A DNA stretch of 64,000 nt from Roseinatronobacter monicus (GCF_006716865.1 NZ_VFPT01000001.1:925001-989000), one strand, 5' to 3'. Positions 9,195 to 18,355 are shown, counted from the stretch's first letter. The notes: a model not told the origin generated them from the letters alone. Numbers and translations are program-made.

Positions 9195-9551
9195 ATGGCC
9201 GGATTTCTGACCACTCATGTTCTGGACACAGCGCGCGGCCTGCCAGCGGCGGGCATGACGATAACTTTGTTTCGGTTGGACGGGGATGCGCGTGTGGAAC
9301 TGGCACAACATATCACCAATGCCGATGGACGTACCGACAGCCCGATACTGCCGCAAGGCGCATTCTCGACAGGGCAGTATGAGTTGCTGTTTGCTGCTGG
9401 GGAATACCTGTGCGCGACAGGGCAGGCAGGGGCGGACCCACTGTTTCTGGACGAAATCCCGATCCGCTTCGGCATCAGCGACCCAGACAGCCACTACCAT
9501 GTGCCCCTTTTGCTGTCACCTTTCAGCTTTTCAACCTATCGCGGCAGCTGA
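9195..9551 (+). CDS. uraH: 5-Hydroxyisourate hydrolase (transthyretin-like)
   Basis: Hydrolyses 5-hydroxyisourate, the product of PuuD, to OHCU. The 118-aa length is typical. N-terminal TTHVLDTARGLPAAG carries the active-site His; a central Arg/Asp-containing NADGRTD follows; the protein ends YHVPLLLSPFSFSTYRGS, the diagnostic C-terminus of the family, with the active-site His in YHVP. ATG at 9195 is preceded by GAAAGGGAT. The last 16 bp overlap the convergent LysR gene. Confidence 0.95.
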   Translation: MAGFLTTHVLDTARGLPAAGMTITLFRLDGDARVELAQHITNADGRTDSPILPQGAFSTGQYELLFAAGEYLCATGQAGADPLFLDEIPIRFGISDPDSHYHVPLLLSPFSFSTYRGS

Positions 9552-10471
9552 GCGCAGCGCGCCTCTGCCTCCGACAAGGCAGTTTTGATGCGCAGGGCAA
9601 TGAAATCGGTGAAAATCGTGACCTTCGGGTCGCGCAACCGCCTGTGCGGGGTGAGCGAGGCCAGTGTGACCGGCAACGGCGGGCTTGCTGTGGCAACTGG
9701 AACAAGCGCGCCGCTGAGCAAATGTTCCACCACCTCGAAAACCGGTTTCAGAATGATCCCGCGCCCCGCCAGCGCCCAGCTTGTCAGCACATCCCCATCA
9801 TCCGATTCAAAGGGTCCGGTAATCTTGAACCGCTGCGGACCGTCTGCTGTCTGCAAGCGCCACTGAAATTCACGCGCGCCAGGAAAGCGCAGGTTCAGGC
9901 AATCGTGGCGCTCGCGCACAAGGGCCGCGCCGTCCTCGGGCATGCCGCGCCGCGCAATATAGGCAGGAGCGGCACATAGGATACGCGGGCATTCTGCAAT
10001 GACCCGCATCTTGAGCGCGGAATCTTCCAGTGGTCCAAGGTGAAAAGCGACATCCAGCCCCTCTGCGGTCACATCAATGCTGCGATCCGACAGGCGCAGG
10101 CGCAACTCAATCTCGGGGTTTTCATCCTTGAAAATGGGAACATGCGGGGCAATCAGCCGTCGCCCAATGCCAAGGGGTGCCGCCACAAACAGCACGCCAC
10201 GTGGCTGCGCTGTGGCGTGGGTCAGCGCCGCTTCCGCCTCGGATACGGCTTCGAGGATCTTTAGCGCGCCCTCATAGAATAACTGCCCGTTCGAGGTCGG
10301 CTTGAGCGAACGTGTGGTGCGGTTGAACAAGCGCACGCCCAGATGCTTCTCCAACTCGGCCATCCGCGCCGAGGCCACCGCAGGAGAGGTGCGCTGATCG
10401 CGTGCAGCCGCCGACATGCTGCCCAATTCATAGACACGCACGAACATTCTGACATTGCTGAGATAGGCCAT
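9536..10471 (-). CDS. LysR-family transcriptional regulator of the urate cluster
   Basis: A 311-aa LTTR: N-terminal winged helix-turn-helix (residues ~1-60; VYELGSMSAAARDQRTSPAVASARMAELEKHLGVRLFNRTTRSLKPT), then a periplasmic-binding-protein-like effector domain (GVLFVAAPLGIGRRLIAP, DVAFHLGPL, CLNLRF, GRGIILKP). It is divergent to puuD and convergent with uraH (16-bp overlap), so control of purine catabolism with a pathway intermediate as inducer is likely but inferred. ATG at 10471 aligns best with LTTR N-termini; an in-frame ATG at 10513 is possible. Confidence 0.85.
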   Translation of the reverse strand: MAYLSNVRMFVRVYELGSMSAAARDQRTSPAVASARMAELEKHLGVRLFNRTTRSLKPTSNGQLFYEGALKILEAVSEAEAALTHATAQPRGVLFVAAPLGIGRRLIAPHVPIFKDENPEIELRLRLSDRSIDVTAEGLDVAFHLGPLEDSALKMRVIAECPRILCAAPAYIARRGMPEDGAALVRERHDCLNLRFPGAREFQWRLQTADGPQRFKITGPFESDDGDVLTSWALAGRGIILKPVFEVVEHLLSGALVPVATASPPLPVTLASLTPHRRLRDPKVTIFTDFIALRIKTALSEAEARCAQLPR

Positions 10472-10579
10472 GATGATTTTCAGGATGAAATTGAAAGTGC
10501 TGGGTGTTTTCATGGATTAACAGAAAGTGGCGCGCCGGTATAGGGTGACCCAACACGCGAGATGGAAAGGGTGAACAAA

Positions 10580-11809
10580 ATGCTGGAACTGGCTGTCTGG
10601 GGGGCATGGGCGGAATTCGCCATACGCTGGCTGCATGTGGTGACAGCGATCGCCTGGATCGGGTCCAGCTTTTACTTCATTGCGCTTGATCTGGGACTGC
10701 GCAAATCGCCGGACTTGCCCAAAGGCGCATATGGGGAGGAATGGCAGGTCCATGGCGGCGGCTTCTACCATATCCAGAAATATCTGGTCGCGCCTGACCG
10801 CTTGCCAGAGCATCTGATCTGGCACAAATGGCAAAGTTATGTGACATGGTTGTCGGGTTTTGCCCTGTTAGCGCTGGTCTATTATGTCGGCGCAGAGTTT
10901 TATCTGATTGACGCGGAAACGATGGACCTTGCCGTGTGGCAGGCCATCACGATTTCCATCGCGTCCCTTGCGCTGGGTTGGGTTATCTATGATCGCCTGT
11001 GCAAATCCCGCTTTGGCGAAGACAATACCCGCCTGATGATGCTCTTGTTTGTGCTGCTGGTAATCATGTCTTGGGGCTATACGCAGGTGTTTACAGGGCG
11101 CGCAGCCCTGCTGCATCTGGGCGCTTTCACCGCCACGATCATGTCGGCCAATGTGTTCATGATCATCATTCCGAACCAGAAAATCGTCGTGGCAGATTTG
11201 CGCGCGGGCCGCACTCCGGATGCAAAATACGGGAAGATCGCCAAGCAGCGGTCCACCCATAACAACTACCTGACCCTGCCGGTGATCTTTCTGATGCTGT
11301 CCAACCATTACCCGCTGGCGTTTGCATCAGAATATAACTGGTTGATTGCCGGTCTGGTGTTCCTGATGGGGGTCACGATCCGGCATTTCTTCAACACGAT
11401 GCATATGGGGGGCGGCTATAAATGGTGGACATGGGGGGCGACAACCGCATTGTTTGTCGCGATTATCCTGCTCTCAAGCGTTGGACAGGCAGCCCGCGAG
11501 GACGAAGATCTTGCCAGCCTGCCGCCCTCGGTTGCGCGCTTCACGCAAGACGCACAATTCGAAGATGTCTATTGGACCGTCGTGGGCCATTGCTCGATGT
11601 GCCATGCAGATGATCCGGTCTGGCCGGGGCTGCATTGGGCCCCCAAAGGCATCAAGTTGGAAACTGAAGCACAGGTCGCACGTGCCGCCCAGACGATCTA
11701 TCTGCAATCGGGCATCAGCCATGCCATGCCTCCGGGCGACACGGTTCTGATGGATGCACAGGCCAGAGATGAAATCGCAGACTGGTATCGTCGTGTGACC
11801 GGCTCGTGA
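10580..11809 (+). CDS. puuD: Membrane-bound urate hydroxylase PuuD with cytochrome c domain
   Basis: First enzyme of urate breakdown in bacteria lacking soluble uricase: oxidises urate to 5-hydroxyisourate and passes electrons to a covalently bound heme. The 409-aa protein has about eight membrane helices (e.g. IRWLHVVTAIAWIGSSFYFIA, LMMLLFVLLVIMSWGY, FLMGVTIRHFFNTMHMG) and a C-terminal class I cytochrome c domain with one CxxCH site (GHCSMCHADDP) and a distal Met candidate in SHAMPPGD. ATG at 10580 is favoured over 10562 because AAGGGTG sits about 9 nt upstream. Divergent from the LysR gene. Confidence 0.93.
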   Translation: MLELAVWGAWAEFAIRWLHVVTAIAWIGSSFYFIALDLGLRKSPDLPKGAYGEEWQVHGGGFYHIQKYLVAPDRLPEHLIWHKWQSYVTWLSGFALLALVYYVGAEFYLIDAETMDLAVWQAITISIASLALGWVIYDRLCKSRFGEDNTRLMMLLFVLLVIMSWGYTQVFTGRAALLHLGAFTATIMSANVFMIIIPNQKIVVADLRAGRTPDAKYGKIAKQRSTHNNYLTLPVIFLMLSNHYPLAFASEYNWLIAGLVFLMGVTIRHFFNTMHMGGGYKWWTWGATTALFVAIILLSSVGQAAREDEDLASLPPSVARFTQDAQFEDVYWTVVGHCSMCHADDPVWPGLHWAPKGIKLETEAQVARAAQTIYLQSGISHAMPPGDTVLMDAQARDEIADWYRRVTGS

Positions 11810-11831
11810 CATTTTCTTGCGAAAAATACTC
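11810..11831 (+). repeat. 22-bp intergenic repeat, copy B
   Basis: CATTTTCTTGC GAA AAATACTC begins directly after the puuD stop codon. It is followed by GGGGG and two small GC stem-loops (TCCGC/GCGGA and GGGGGC/GCCCCC, 11836-11870). Same pattern as copies A, C and D. Confidence 0.75.
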
Positions 11832-11886
11832 TGGGGGAGGTCCGCGTAGCGGAACGGGGGCGAAGCCCCCTAGCACGTAAAATCTT

Positions 11887-11916
11887 GAAAGCCCCGCCCT
11901 CTTGGGCGGGGCTTTC
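11887..11916. terminator. Bidirectional terminator between puuD and pckA
   Basis: A long stem (GAAAGCCCCGCCC / GGGCGGGGCTTTC, short loop) with A- and T-rich bases at its two sides lies between the convergent puuD and pckA genes and can end transcription from both. Confidence 0.85.
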
Positions 11917-11936
11917 GCATTCAGATCAAGCGGGTC

Positions 11937-13535
11937 TCAGCCGATTGCGGCTTGTTTCACTTCGTCATCGATGAAGGGCACATATTGCGCGAAATTCTCG
12001 GCGAACATGGCAATCAGCTTGGCCGCCTGCCGGTCATAGGCATCCGTATCTTCCCATGTGCGGCGCGGGTCCAGAAGAACATCTGCCACACCGGGCACCG
12101 AGACGGGCACATCAAAGCCGAAATTCCGATCGCGGCGGAACTCTACCCCTGACAATGACCCGTCCAATGCGGCACTCAGCAGCGCGCGCGTCGCCTTGAT
12201 CGGCATACGCGAGCCGGTGCCATAGGCGCCGCCCGTCCAGCCGGTGTTGACCAACCAGCAATCCGCGCCGAATTGGGCAATCTTGTTTTGCAACAGCTTG
12301 CCATAGACTTCGGGACGGCGTGGCATGAAGGGGGCGCCAAAGCAGGTCGAGAATGTCGGCTGTGGTTCCGTAACCCCCTGTTCGGTGCCCGCCACTTTCG
12401 AGGTGAAGCCGGACAGGAAGTGATACATCGCCTGCGCAGGGGTCAGACGTGCGATCGGGGGCAAAACACCAAACGCATCGCAGGTCAGCATGATGATATT
12501 CTGGGGCACACCCCCAAGTGAGGTGGGCGAGGCATTCGAGATGGCCTCCAACGGGTAGGCGACCCGTGTATTCGCCGTCAGGCTGTCATCGGTGAAATCC
12601 AGCTCCAGCGTGTCGGGGTCATAAACCATATTCTCGACGACGCTGCCGAAACGGCTGGTTGTGGCAAAAATCTCCGGCTCTGCCTCTGCGTCCAGATTGA
12701 TGGTCTTGGCGTAGCACCCACCCTCGAAATTGAAAATGCCGGTGTCGGACCAGCCATGTTCGTCATCGCCGATCAGAACGCGCGTCGGATCTGCCGAAAG
12801 GGTTGTTTTCCCTGTGCCTGACAGGCCAAAGAACACAGCCGCATCGTCAATGTCGTTCAACCCGTGATTGGCCGAGCAATGCATCGGCATGATGCCTTTT
12901 TCTGGCAGCAGATAATTCAGCAAAGTGAAGACAGATTTCTTGTTTTCGCCCGCATAGGCCGTGTTGGCAATCAGGATCAGCTTGCGCGACAGGTTCAGCG
13001 CGATCACGGTTTCTGAACGGCAGCCGTGGCGTGCCGGATCAGCCTTGAAGCTGGGGCAGTTGATGATGGTGAATTCCGGATCGAATGTCGGCAGTTCTTC
13101 GGCTGCCGGACGGCGCAGCAAATGGCGGATGAACAGCCCATGCCATGCCAGTTCCGTGACAACGCGCACATCCAGCCTGTGGGCCGGGTCCGCGCCGCCA
13201 TACAGGTCTTGGACAAAAAGCTCTTGCCCTTTCACATGCTCCAGCATGTCTGCATGCAGCCTGTCAAAGGCTTCCGGCGACATGGGGGCGTTGTTTTCCC
13301 ACCAGATTTTATCTTCGACATCTGAGGTACGTACGACGAATTTGTCTTTTGGCGAGCGGCCCGTATGCACGCCGGTCGAGGCCAGAAATGCACCGCCCAA
13401 GCCCAGCCGCCCTTCGTCGCGCTTGAGGGCCGCCTCGATCAAGGCAGGCTCCAGCAGGTTATAATGTACCTGCGCGGTGCCGGTAATTCCTTGATGTTCC
13501 AAGCGTTTGTTTGGGTTGACTCTGGGTGTAGTCAT
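11937..13535 (-). CDS. pckA: Phosphoenolpyruvate carboxykinase (ATP)
   Basis: Gluconeogenic conversion of oxaloacetate and ATP to PEP, CO2 and ADP. The 532-aa protein has the family blocks: [41 protein letters not shown], the P-loop [31 protein letters not shown] and [18 protein letters not shown] at 13535 has GGAG about 10 nt upstream; the track to 13658 is a longer open frame without a good start. It lies divergently beside chvI, an arrangement conserved in alphaproteobacteria. Direct repeats at 13680-13709 may bind a regulator. Confidence 0.97.
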   Translation of the reverse strand: MTTPRVNPNKRLEHQGITGTAQVHYNLLEPALIEAALKRDEGRLGLGGAFLASTGVHTGRSPKDKFVVRTSDVEDKIWWENNAPMSPEAFDRLHADMLEHVKGQELFVQDLYGGADPAHRLDVRVVTELAWHGLFIRHLLRRPAAEELPTFDPEFTIINCPSFKADPARHGCRSETVIALNLSRKLILIANTAYAGENKKSVFTLLNYLLPEKGIMPMHCSANHGLNDIDDAAVFFGLSGTGKTTLSADPTRVLIGDDEHGWSDTGIFNFEGGCYAKTINLDAEAEPEIFATTSRFGSVVENMVYDPDTLELDFTDDSLTANTRVAYPLEAISNASPTSLGGVPQNIIMLTCDAFGVLPPIARLTPAQAMYHFLSGFTSKVAGTEQGVTEPQPTFSTCFGAPFMPRRPEVYGKLLQNKIAQFGADCWLVNTGWTGGAYGTGSRMPIKATRALLSAALDGSLSGVEFRRDRNFGFDVPVSVPGVADVLLDPRRTWEDTDAYDRQAAKLIAMFAENFAQYVPFIDDEVKQAAIG

Positions 13536-13882
13536 TTTCACTGCTCCATATGGCGCATGATCCATGGTTCGAACCGGGTTGCGGGCGGACGACAAGAAAG
13601 GGCGTAGTGCAGAAGACAAAGTCCCCACGCCTTGCCTATAACACCACGATTGCGGCAAAGCATAGGCTCGTTCGGCGCAGTTAGCGCAATCAAGCTTCCG
13701 TTAGCGCAACATTCATAAATTTCTGGCATGCTGAGTGTTGCTATTTCGCATTGCAAACGACGAATCATGGGGCACGTCTCGTGCTTTGCGTTGATTTCAG
13801 TTGCTTTTTTTGGGGGTTTGCTGGACTGTAAGGCAAAATTGTGGCGCATATGCCGAGGTGAGCAGTAAAAAAGGACAGTTAA
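13536..13882. other. Divergent pckA/chvI intergenic region
   Basis: 347 bp without a believable gene; short ORFs here lack ribosome sites and family resemblance. It must hold the promoters of pckA (minus) and chvI (plus). A GTTAGCGCAA direct repeat is the only clear element. A weak AAAGGA ribosome site precedes chvI. Confidence 0.6.
13680..13709. promoter_or_regulatory. Direct repeat GTTAGCGCAA x2, 20 bp apart
   Basis: GTTAGCGCAA occurs at 13680-13689 and 13700-13709, exactly two helical turns apart, about 145 bp upstream of pckA and 175 bp upstream of chvI. The repeat resembles half of the eda-proximal palindrome GTTAGCGCTAAC (48230-48241). It could bind a LacI-type regulator or a dimeric response regulator; both are inference. 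Confidence 0.4.
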
Positions 13883-14581
13883 ATGTCTAAAATAGCTTTA
13901 GTTGATGATGACCGTAACATTTTGACATCTGTTTCGATCTGCCTCGAAGCTGAGGGGTTTGAGGTGGAAACGTATAATGACGGGCAAGCCGCGTTTGACG
14001 CGTTCAGCCGTAAAATGCCTGACATGGCTGTGCTGGACATGAAAATGCCGCGCATGGACGGGATGGAGCTTTTGCAACGGCTACGTCAGAAGTCGCAGAT
14101 GCCAATCATCTTTCTGACATCCAAAGATGACGAGATTGACGAAGTTCTGGGGCTTCGCATGGGCGCGGATGACTATGTCACAAAGCCCTTCTCTCAGCGC
14201 TTGCTGGTGGAACGCATCCGCGCGCTTTTGCGGCGCAAACAAGCCAATGAAGCTGGCCCTGACGCGTCGGAAGAGGCCAAGGTCATGGTCCGCGGCCAGC
14301 TGGAAATGGACCCGCTGCGCCATCAGGTTAAATGGAAGGGCGAAGATGTGACGCTGACAGTGACAGAATTTCTGTTGCTGCAAGCCCTTGCGCAACGTCC
14401 GGGCGTTGTGAAATCGCGCGATCAATTGATGGATGTGGCGTATGAGGATCAGGTTTATGTCGATGACCGCACAATCGACAGCCATATCAAGCGCCTGCGC
14501 AAGAAAATGCGCAACGCCGACCCTGAATTTTCGTCGATAGAGACACTTTACGGTATTGGTTACAAATATAACGAAGCCTGA
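13883..14581 (+). CDS. chvI: Two-component response regulator ChvI
   Basis: OmpR-family response regulator of 232 aa. Receiver domain at residues ~1-118: acidic pair VDDD near residue 8, phospho-Asp in [11 protein letters not shown], Thr in FLTSKDD and Lys in VTKPF. C-terminal winged helix at ~140-230: [43 protein letters not shown]. With ChvG it controls envelope stress, exopolysaccharide and metabolic genes in alphaproteobacteria. It is followed by chvG after about 45 bp. Confidence 0.94.
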   Translation: MSKIALVDDDRNILTSVSICLEAEGFEVETYNDGQAAFDAFSRKMPDMAVLDMKMPRMDGMELLQRLRQKSQMPIIFLTSKDDEIDEVLGLRMGADDYVTKPFSQRLLVERIRALLRRKQANEAGPDASEEAKVMVRGQLEMDPLRHQVKWKGEDVTLTVTEFLLLQALAQRPGVVKSRDQLMDVAYEDQVYVDDRTIDSHIKRLRKKMRNADPEFSSIETLYGIGYKYNEA

Positions 14582-14628
14582 CAAAAGATCGGGCGACATA
14601 ACCCCATAAAAAGCGAGCGGGTGAGCAG

Positions 14629-16293
14629 GTGCAGACGGAGGCCACGACAGCGAGAGCTGACATCGTTATTGGCGATGATTGGGTCGGACCGGGGGATGCG
14701 GTCGAAACCGAAGTGCGTGCGTCGCGTGCGCGCCGCGGTTTCCTTAGCATCTCCGGCTCGCCGCTCGCGCGCAAGATTGCCATGTTCAACCTTGTGGCAC
14801 TGGTTGTCTTGATCCTTGGGATCATGTTCACTAACCCGTTCCGGCATTCCCTTTTGGATCAGCAAGCCCAGATGATGGGCAATACCGTGCAAATGGTTGC
14901 GGATATCGTCTCGATCAGCGGTGATCTTGATGCTGCGCGCGATATCCTTGCCGCCCGACTGTCCTTCGATGAACGCTTCGAGTTGATGTTTGTGAATGCC
15001 GACGGTCAGGTCTTGGGGCGTATGGGCGGGACCGAGAGAACCGACACGCAACGGTTTTCCGAACGCGCCACCCCGATAAGCGACCTTCTTGGGGCGATCT
15101 GGTCGGGAATGTCATTTCTGACACGCACCCAGACCGAAATCCCCGCCGAAGAAGCATTCGTCCAGATTGCCCCAACAATGTTCGAGCGCAATCAGGCAGG
15201 CGAGCGGGCAAGCTACACCTATCGTGACACGTCCGACGGTATGTGGATTGCAGCCAGTGCAGCGGTTATTCAGAATAATGAAATCCTCGGGGCGGTATTC
15301 TTGCGGCGCAACTCCGATGATATCGCGCGCATGATGCGCATCGAGCGCGAGCAACTTTTGCAATTCTTCCTGATTGCCGTCGTTGTATCCGTAGGGCTGA
15401 GCCTTGTGCTTGCGTCGACCATCGCAAACCCGCTTGCCGATCTGGCAATGGCGGCGGAACTGGGCAAGCGTCGTGATGCGCGCAAAAATTCGCCCGGCGG
15501 ACGTGTCCGCATTCCCGACCTGTCAGGGCGACCGGATGAAATTGGCGATCTTTCGCGGGCCATGCGCGGCATCGTCAACGCCCTGTATGACCGGGTCGAG
15601 GCGAATGAGAGATTTGCGGCTGACGTCTCGCATGAGATCAAGAATCCGCTTGCGTCGTTGCGCTCGGCGGTGGGCAGTTTGCGCATGGCAAAACGCGAAG
15701 ATCAGATCATTCGGTTGCTGGATGTCATTGAACACGATGTGCGCAGGCTTGACCGGTTGGTGTCGGATACCTCCAATTCATCGCGTCTGGATTCCGAGCT
15801 TGTAAAGGAAGAACAGGAAGAATTTGATCTGGTGAACCTGCTCAACAATCTGTGCGAGCACTTGTCACATGAAGCGCGTGAAAAAGGCGTCGAGTTCATT
15901 AAAATTCTTCCCGATAATCCCGTTCTGGTCACAGGGCTTGAAGGGCGGTTGGCGCAGGTAATTGTCAATCTTATCACCAATGCGATTTCGTTTTGCAGCG
16001 ATGGCGATGCGGTGCGGGTCTGGGCGCGCCAGCGCCATGACCGGGTGCTGATCGTGGTCGAGGATACAGGGCCGGGGATTCCAGAGAATGCCTTGAAAAA
16101 GGTATTCCAGCGCTTTTACTCGGAACGACCGCCGCAGCAATTTGGCAATCATTCTGGCCTTGGGCCGGCAATATCCAAGCAAATCATTGAAGCGCATCAA
16201 GGTGTTATTTGGGCTGAGAATATTCGCGCAAGTGACGCTCCTGATAATAGCGCGTCGCTTGGTGCGCGGTTCGTGGTCGGTTTGCCGTTGTGA
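14629..16293 (+). CDS. chvG: Two-component sensor histidine kinase ChvG
   Basis: Inner-membrane sensor kinase of 554 aa. Cytoplasmic N-terminus; first membrane helix at about residues 50-68 (MFNLVALVVLILGIMF); a periplasmic sensor of ~170 aa; second helix FFLIAVVVSVGLSLVLAST; a HAMP-type linker; HisKA with DVSHEIKNPLASLRSAVGSL; HATPase with NLITNAISFC, EDTGPGIPENAL and HSGLGPAISKQIIEAH. GTG at 14629 is the assumed start. The stop overlaps the hprK start as GTGA (16290-16293), linking the sensor to the PTS regulators downstream. Confidence 0.93.
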   Translation: MQTEATTARADIVIGDDWVGPGDAVETEVRASRARRGFLSISGSPLARKIAMFNLVALVVLILGIMFTNPFRHSLLDQQAQMMGNTVQMVADIVSISGDLDAARDILAARLSFDERFELMFVNADGQVLGRMGGTERTDTQRFSERATPISDLLGAIWSGMSFLTRTQTEIPAEEAFVQIAPTMFERNQAGERASYTYRDTSDGMWIAASAAVIQNNEILGAVFLRRNSDDIARMMRIEREQLLQFFLIAVVVSVGLSLVLASTIANPLADLAMAAELGKRRDARKNSPGGRVRIPDLSGRPDEIGDLSRAMRGIVNALYDRVEANERFAADVSHEIKNPLASLRSAVGSLRMAKREDQIIRLLDVIEHDVRRLDRLVSDTSNSSRLDSELVKEEQEEFDLVNLLNNLCEHLSHEAREKGVEFIKILPDNPVLVTGLEGRLAQVIVNLITNAISFCSDGDAVRVWARQRHDRVLIVVEDTGPGIPENALKKVFQRFYSERPPQQFGNHSGLGPAISKQIIEAHQGVIWAENIRASDAPDNSASLGARFVVGLPL

Positions 16294-16751
16294 GTCTGGT
16301 GATTGCGGCAGATCGGGTTCATGGCTCTGCCGTAGCATTCGAAGACTGTGGCAAATATCAAGCGCTGCTTATTCTTGGAAAGTCGGGCGCAGGAAAGTCT
16401 GAACTGGCGCTTGAGTTGATGGCTATTGGCGCGGTGCTGGTCTCCGATGACCAGACTCACTTGCGCCGCGCAGGTACAGAGGTTCTCTGCCGCGCGCCGC
16501 AGGCTATTCGCGGCCTGATCGAAATGCGTGGTCTGGGAATTTTGCGCGCCGAGACAGTGGCAGAGGCGCCTTTGGTCGCGGTGGTGGACCTCGATCAGAT
16601 GGAAACCAAGCGCCTGCCGGAGCGCGGTGTTGCAGATGTCCTTGGCGTTGCGATGCCGTGTCTTCGCAACTGCGCGAGCAGGGCTTTCCCAGCGGGTTTG
16701 AAGCAATATGTGACGTCTCGAACACGAGAGCGTTGGCAGGACACACCGTAA
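16290..16751 (+). CDS. hprK: HPr kinase/phosphorylase, short alphaproteobacterial form
   Basis: Phosphorylates HPr on its regulatory Ser using ATP. The 153-aa protein contains only the C-terminal kinase domain: Walker A GKSGAGKSELALEL, SDDQTHLRR and GLIEMRGLGIL. It lacks the N-terminal domain of Gram-positive HprK (~310 aa), as is usual in alphaproteobacteria. GTG start overlaps the chvG stop, and its TAA overlaps the rapZ ATG by one base (TAATG). Confidence 0.93.
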   Translation: MSLVIAADRVHGSAVAFEDCGKYQALLILGKSGAGKSELALELMAIGAVLVSDDQTHLRRAGTEVLCRAPQAIRGLIEMRGLGILRAETVAEAPLVAVVDLDQMETKRLPERGVADVLGVAMPCLRNCASRAFPAGLKQYVTSRTRERWQDTP

Positions 16752-17659
16752 TGATACAGGAGCCCGGACAAACCACAAGCGCCGCGCGGCTAGTGCTGCT
16801 GACCGGTCCATCCGGGGCAGGGCGCAGCACAGCCCTGAAAGCGCTGGAGGATGTCGGGTTCGAGGCGATAGACAATATGCCAATTTCGCTTGTGCGTCCG
16901 CTAGTGGCCGCACCGTTGGAACGGCCTTTGGCATTGGTGCTGGATTCGCGCAATCGGGATTTCTCGGTCAATGCGTTGCTGGCGCTTGTTGCGGATCTGA
17001 GGACAGCCTCGCAGTTCAGGTTTGATCTGGTGTTTCTGGATTGTCCTATGGCCGCCTTGATCCGGCGCTTTTCCGAGACGCGCAGGCGTCACCCTCTTAG
17101 CCCTGATGGCACTGTGCGCGACGGGGTGGCGTTGGAAGCGCGTCTGCTTGGCCCCGTGCGTTTGCGCGCAGATGTCCTGATCGAGACTGAAACCCTGACC
17201 CCCCATGATCTGCGCGCACGGTTGCACATGCTGTTTGGGGATACGCCCGGCCAGTCAATGCGCGTGCAGATCGAGTCGTTCTCGTATAAGCGTGGTATTC
17301 CGGCAGGTGTTGATCTGGTCTTTGACTGCCGGTTTCTCAGCAACCCGCACTGGGAGCAGAGATTGCGGGCATTGGATGGGCGCGACCCAGAGGTTGCCGC
17401 GTTTGTTGCTTCGGATATTCGGTTTGATAAGTTCTTCTGGCGCGTTCACGATCTGGTTGAAAGCTTGCTTCCGGAATACGCGCAAGAGCGGAAAACACAG
17501 CTGACAATCGGGTTCGGTTGCACCGGTGGGCAACACAGATCGGTTGCAACTGCCGAAAAACTGGCAAATACGCTTGCGCAGACGGAGTGGCAGGTGTCTA
17601 AACGACACAGGGAACTGGAACGTATCGCGGCGCAAACCGCGATCACAGGAAACGAATAA
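16751..17659 (+). CDS. rapZ: RapZ-family RNase adapter / P-loop nucleotide-binding protein
   Basis: A 302-aa protein of the YvcJ/RapZ family. N-terminal P-loop TGPSGAGRSTALKALEDVGF with DNMP; C-terminal domain IESFSYKRGIPAGVDLVFDCRFL and GFGCTGGQHRSVATAE. In Escherichia coli RapZ binds GlcN6P and targets GlmZ RNA for RNase E; GlmZ itself is not known from alphaproteobacteria, so the local target is open. ATG at 16751 is chosen from the TAATG overlap with hprK rather than the longer frame from 16658. Confidence 0.93.
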   Translation: MIQEPGQTTSAARLVLLTGPSGAGRSTALKALEDVGFEAIDNMPISLVRPLVAAPLERPLALVLDSRNRDFSVNALLALVADLRTASQFRFDLVFLDCPMAALIRRFSETRRRHPLSPDGTVRDGVALEARLLGPVRLRADVLIETETLTPHDLRARLHMLFGDTPGQSMRVQIESFSYKRGIPAGVDLVFDCRFLSNPHWEQRLRALDGRDPEVAAFVASDIRFDKFFWRVHDLVESLLPEYAQERKTQLTIGFGCTGGQHRSVATAEKLANTLAQTEWQVSKRHRELERIAAQTAITGNE

Positions 17660-17668
17660 GGTTTGTTC

Positions 17669-18058
17669 GTGATCGGAATCGTGATCGTAGCCCATGGGGG
17701 ACTTGCGCGAGAGTATCTCGCGGCTATTGAGCATGTGATCGGCAAACAAGCCGGTATTGCAGCTATTTCCATTGAGTATGATCACGACCGTACTGCCAAA
17801 AAGGCAGAGATTGCTGCCGCCGCAAACGCTGTCGATAAAGGGGCCGGTGTTGTTGTGGTGACGGATATGTTTGGTGGGTCCCCCTCAAACCTGTCATTGC
17901 CAGCATGCGCAGGTCATGACCGGCGCATAATTTACGGTGCGAATCTTCCGATGTTGATCAAGCTGGCAAAGTCGCGCGGTTTGGAACTACAGGCGGCGAC
18001 CTCTGCGGCACTGGAAGCAGGGCGCAAATACATCAATTCAATAGAGATCGGGCGTTAA
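17669..18058 (+). CDS. PTS EIIA component, mannose type
   Basis: A 129-aa PTS fructose/mannose-type IIA protein. VIVAHGGLAREYL carries the phosphoryl-accepting His near residue 9; VVVVTDMFGGSPSNL and IYGANLPMLIKLA are the other conserved blocks. With HPr and HprK but no sugar permease nearby, it belongs to a regulatory rather than a sugar-transport PTS. GTG at 17669 is preferred over TTG at 17663: the ribosome site AATAAGG ends 8 nt upstream and the protein then begins MIGIVIVAHGG. Confidence 0.92.
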   Translation: MIGIVIVAHGGLAREYLAAIEHVIGKQAGIAAISIEYDHDRTAKKAEIAAAANAVDKGAGVVVVTDMFGGSPSNLSLPACAGHDRRIIYGANLPMLIKLAKSRGLELQAATSAALEAGRKYINSIEIGR

Positions 18059-18085
18059 GCTGCGAGAACAGGGTTCACACAACTA

Positions 18086-18355
18086 ATGACAGAATTCGAT
18101 CTTGAGATCATTAATGAAAAAGGTCTGCACGCACGGGCATCGGCAAAATTCGTCGAGGTGGTTGAAGCGCATAGCGCAACTGCCGAAGTCATGAAGGACG
18201 GGATGAGCGTTCCGGGCGATTCCATCATGGGACTGCTGATGCTGGCGGCATCTCGGGGGACATCTATTCGAGTCAAAGTGTCGGGTGACGACGCTGAAGC
18301 GCTTGCAACAGCCCTGCGAAAGCTGGTGTCGGACCGCTTCGGCGAGGGTATGTAG
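18086..18355 (+). CDS. ptsH: Phosphocarrier protein HPr
   Basis: An 89-aa HPr. INEKGLHARASAKFVE carries the catalytic His; SIMGLLMLAASRGT carries the Ser that HprK phosphorylates. It closes the chvI-chvG-hprK-rapZ-EIIA-HPr series. Some 115 bp after its stop the IS630 element begins, so anything once co-transcribed downstream is now separated. Confidence 0.94.
   Translation: MTEFDLEIINEKGLHARASAKFVEVVEAHSATAEVMKDGMSVPGDSIMGLLMLAASRGTSIRVKVSGDDAEALATALRKLVSDRFGEGM

Noticed and set aside
13538..13849. 103-aa minus-strand open frame between pckA and chvI
   Set aside because: Poor composition, no ribosome site, and it occupies the divergent promoter region.
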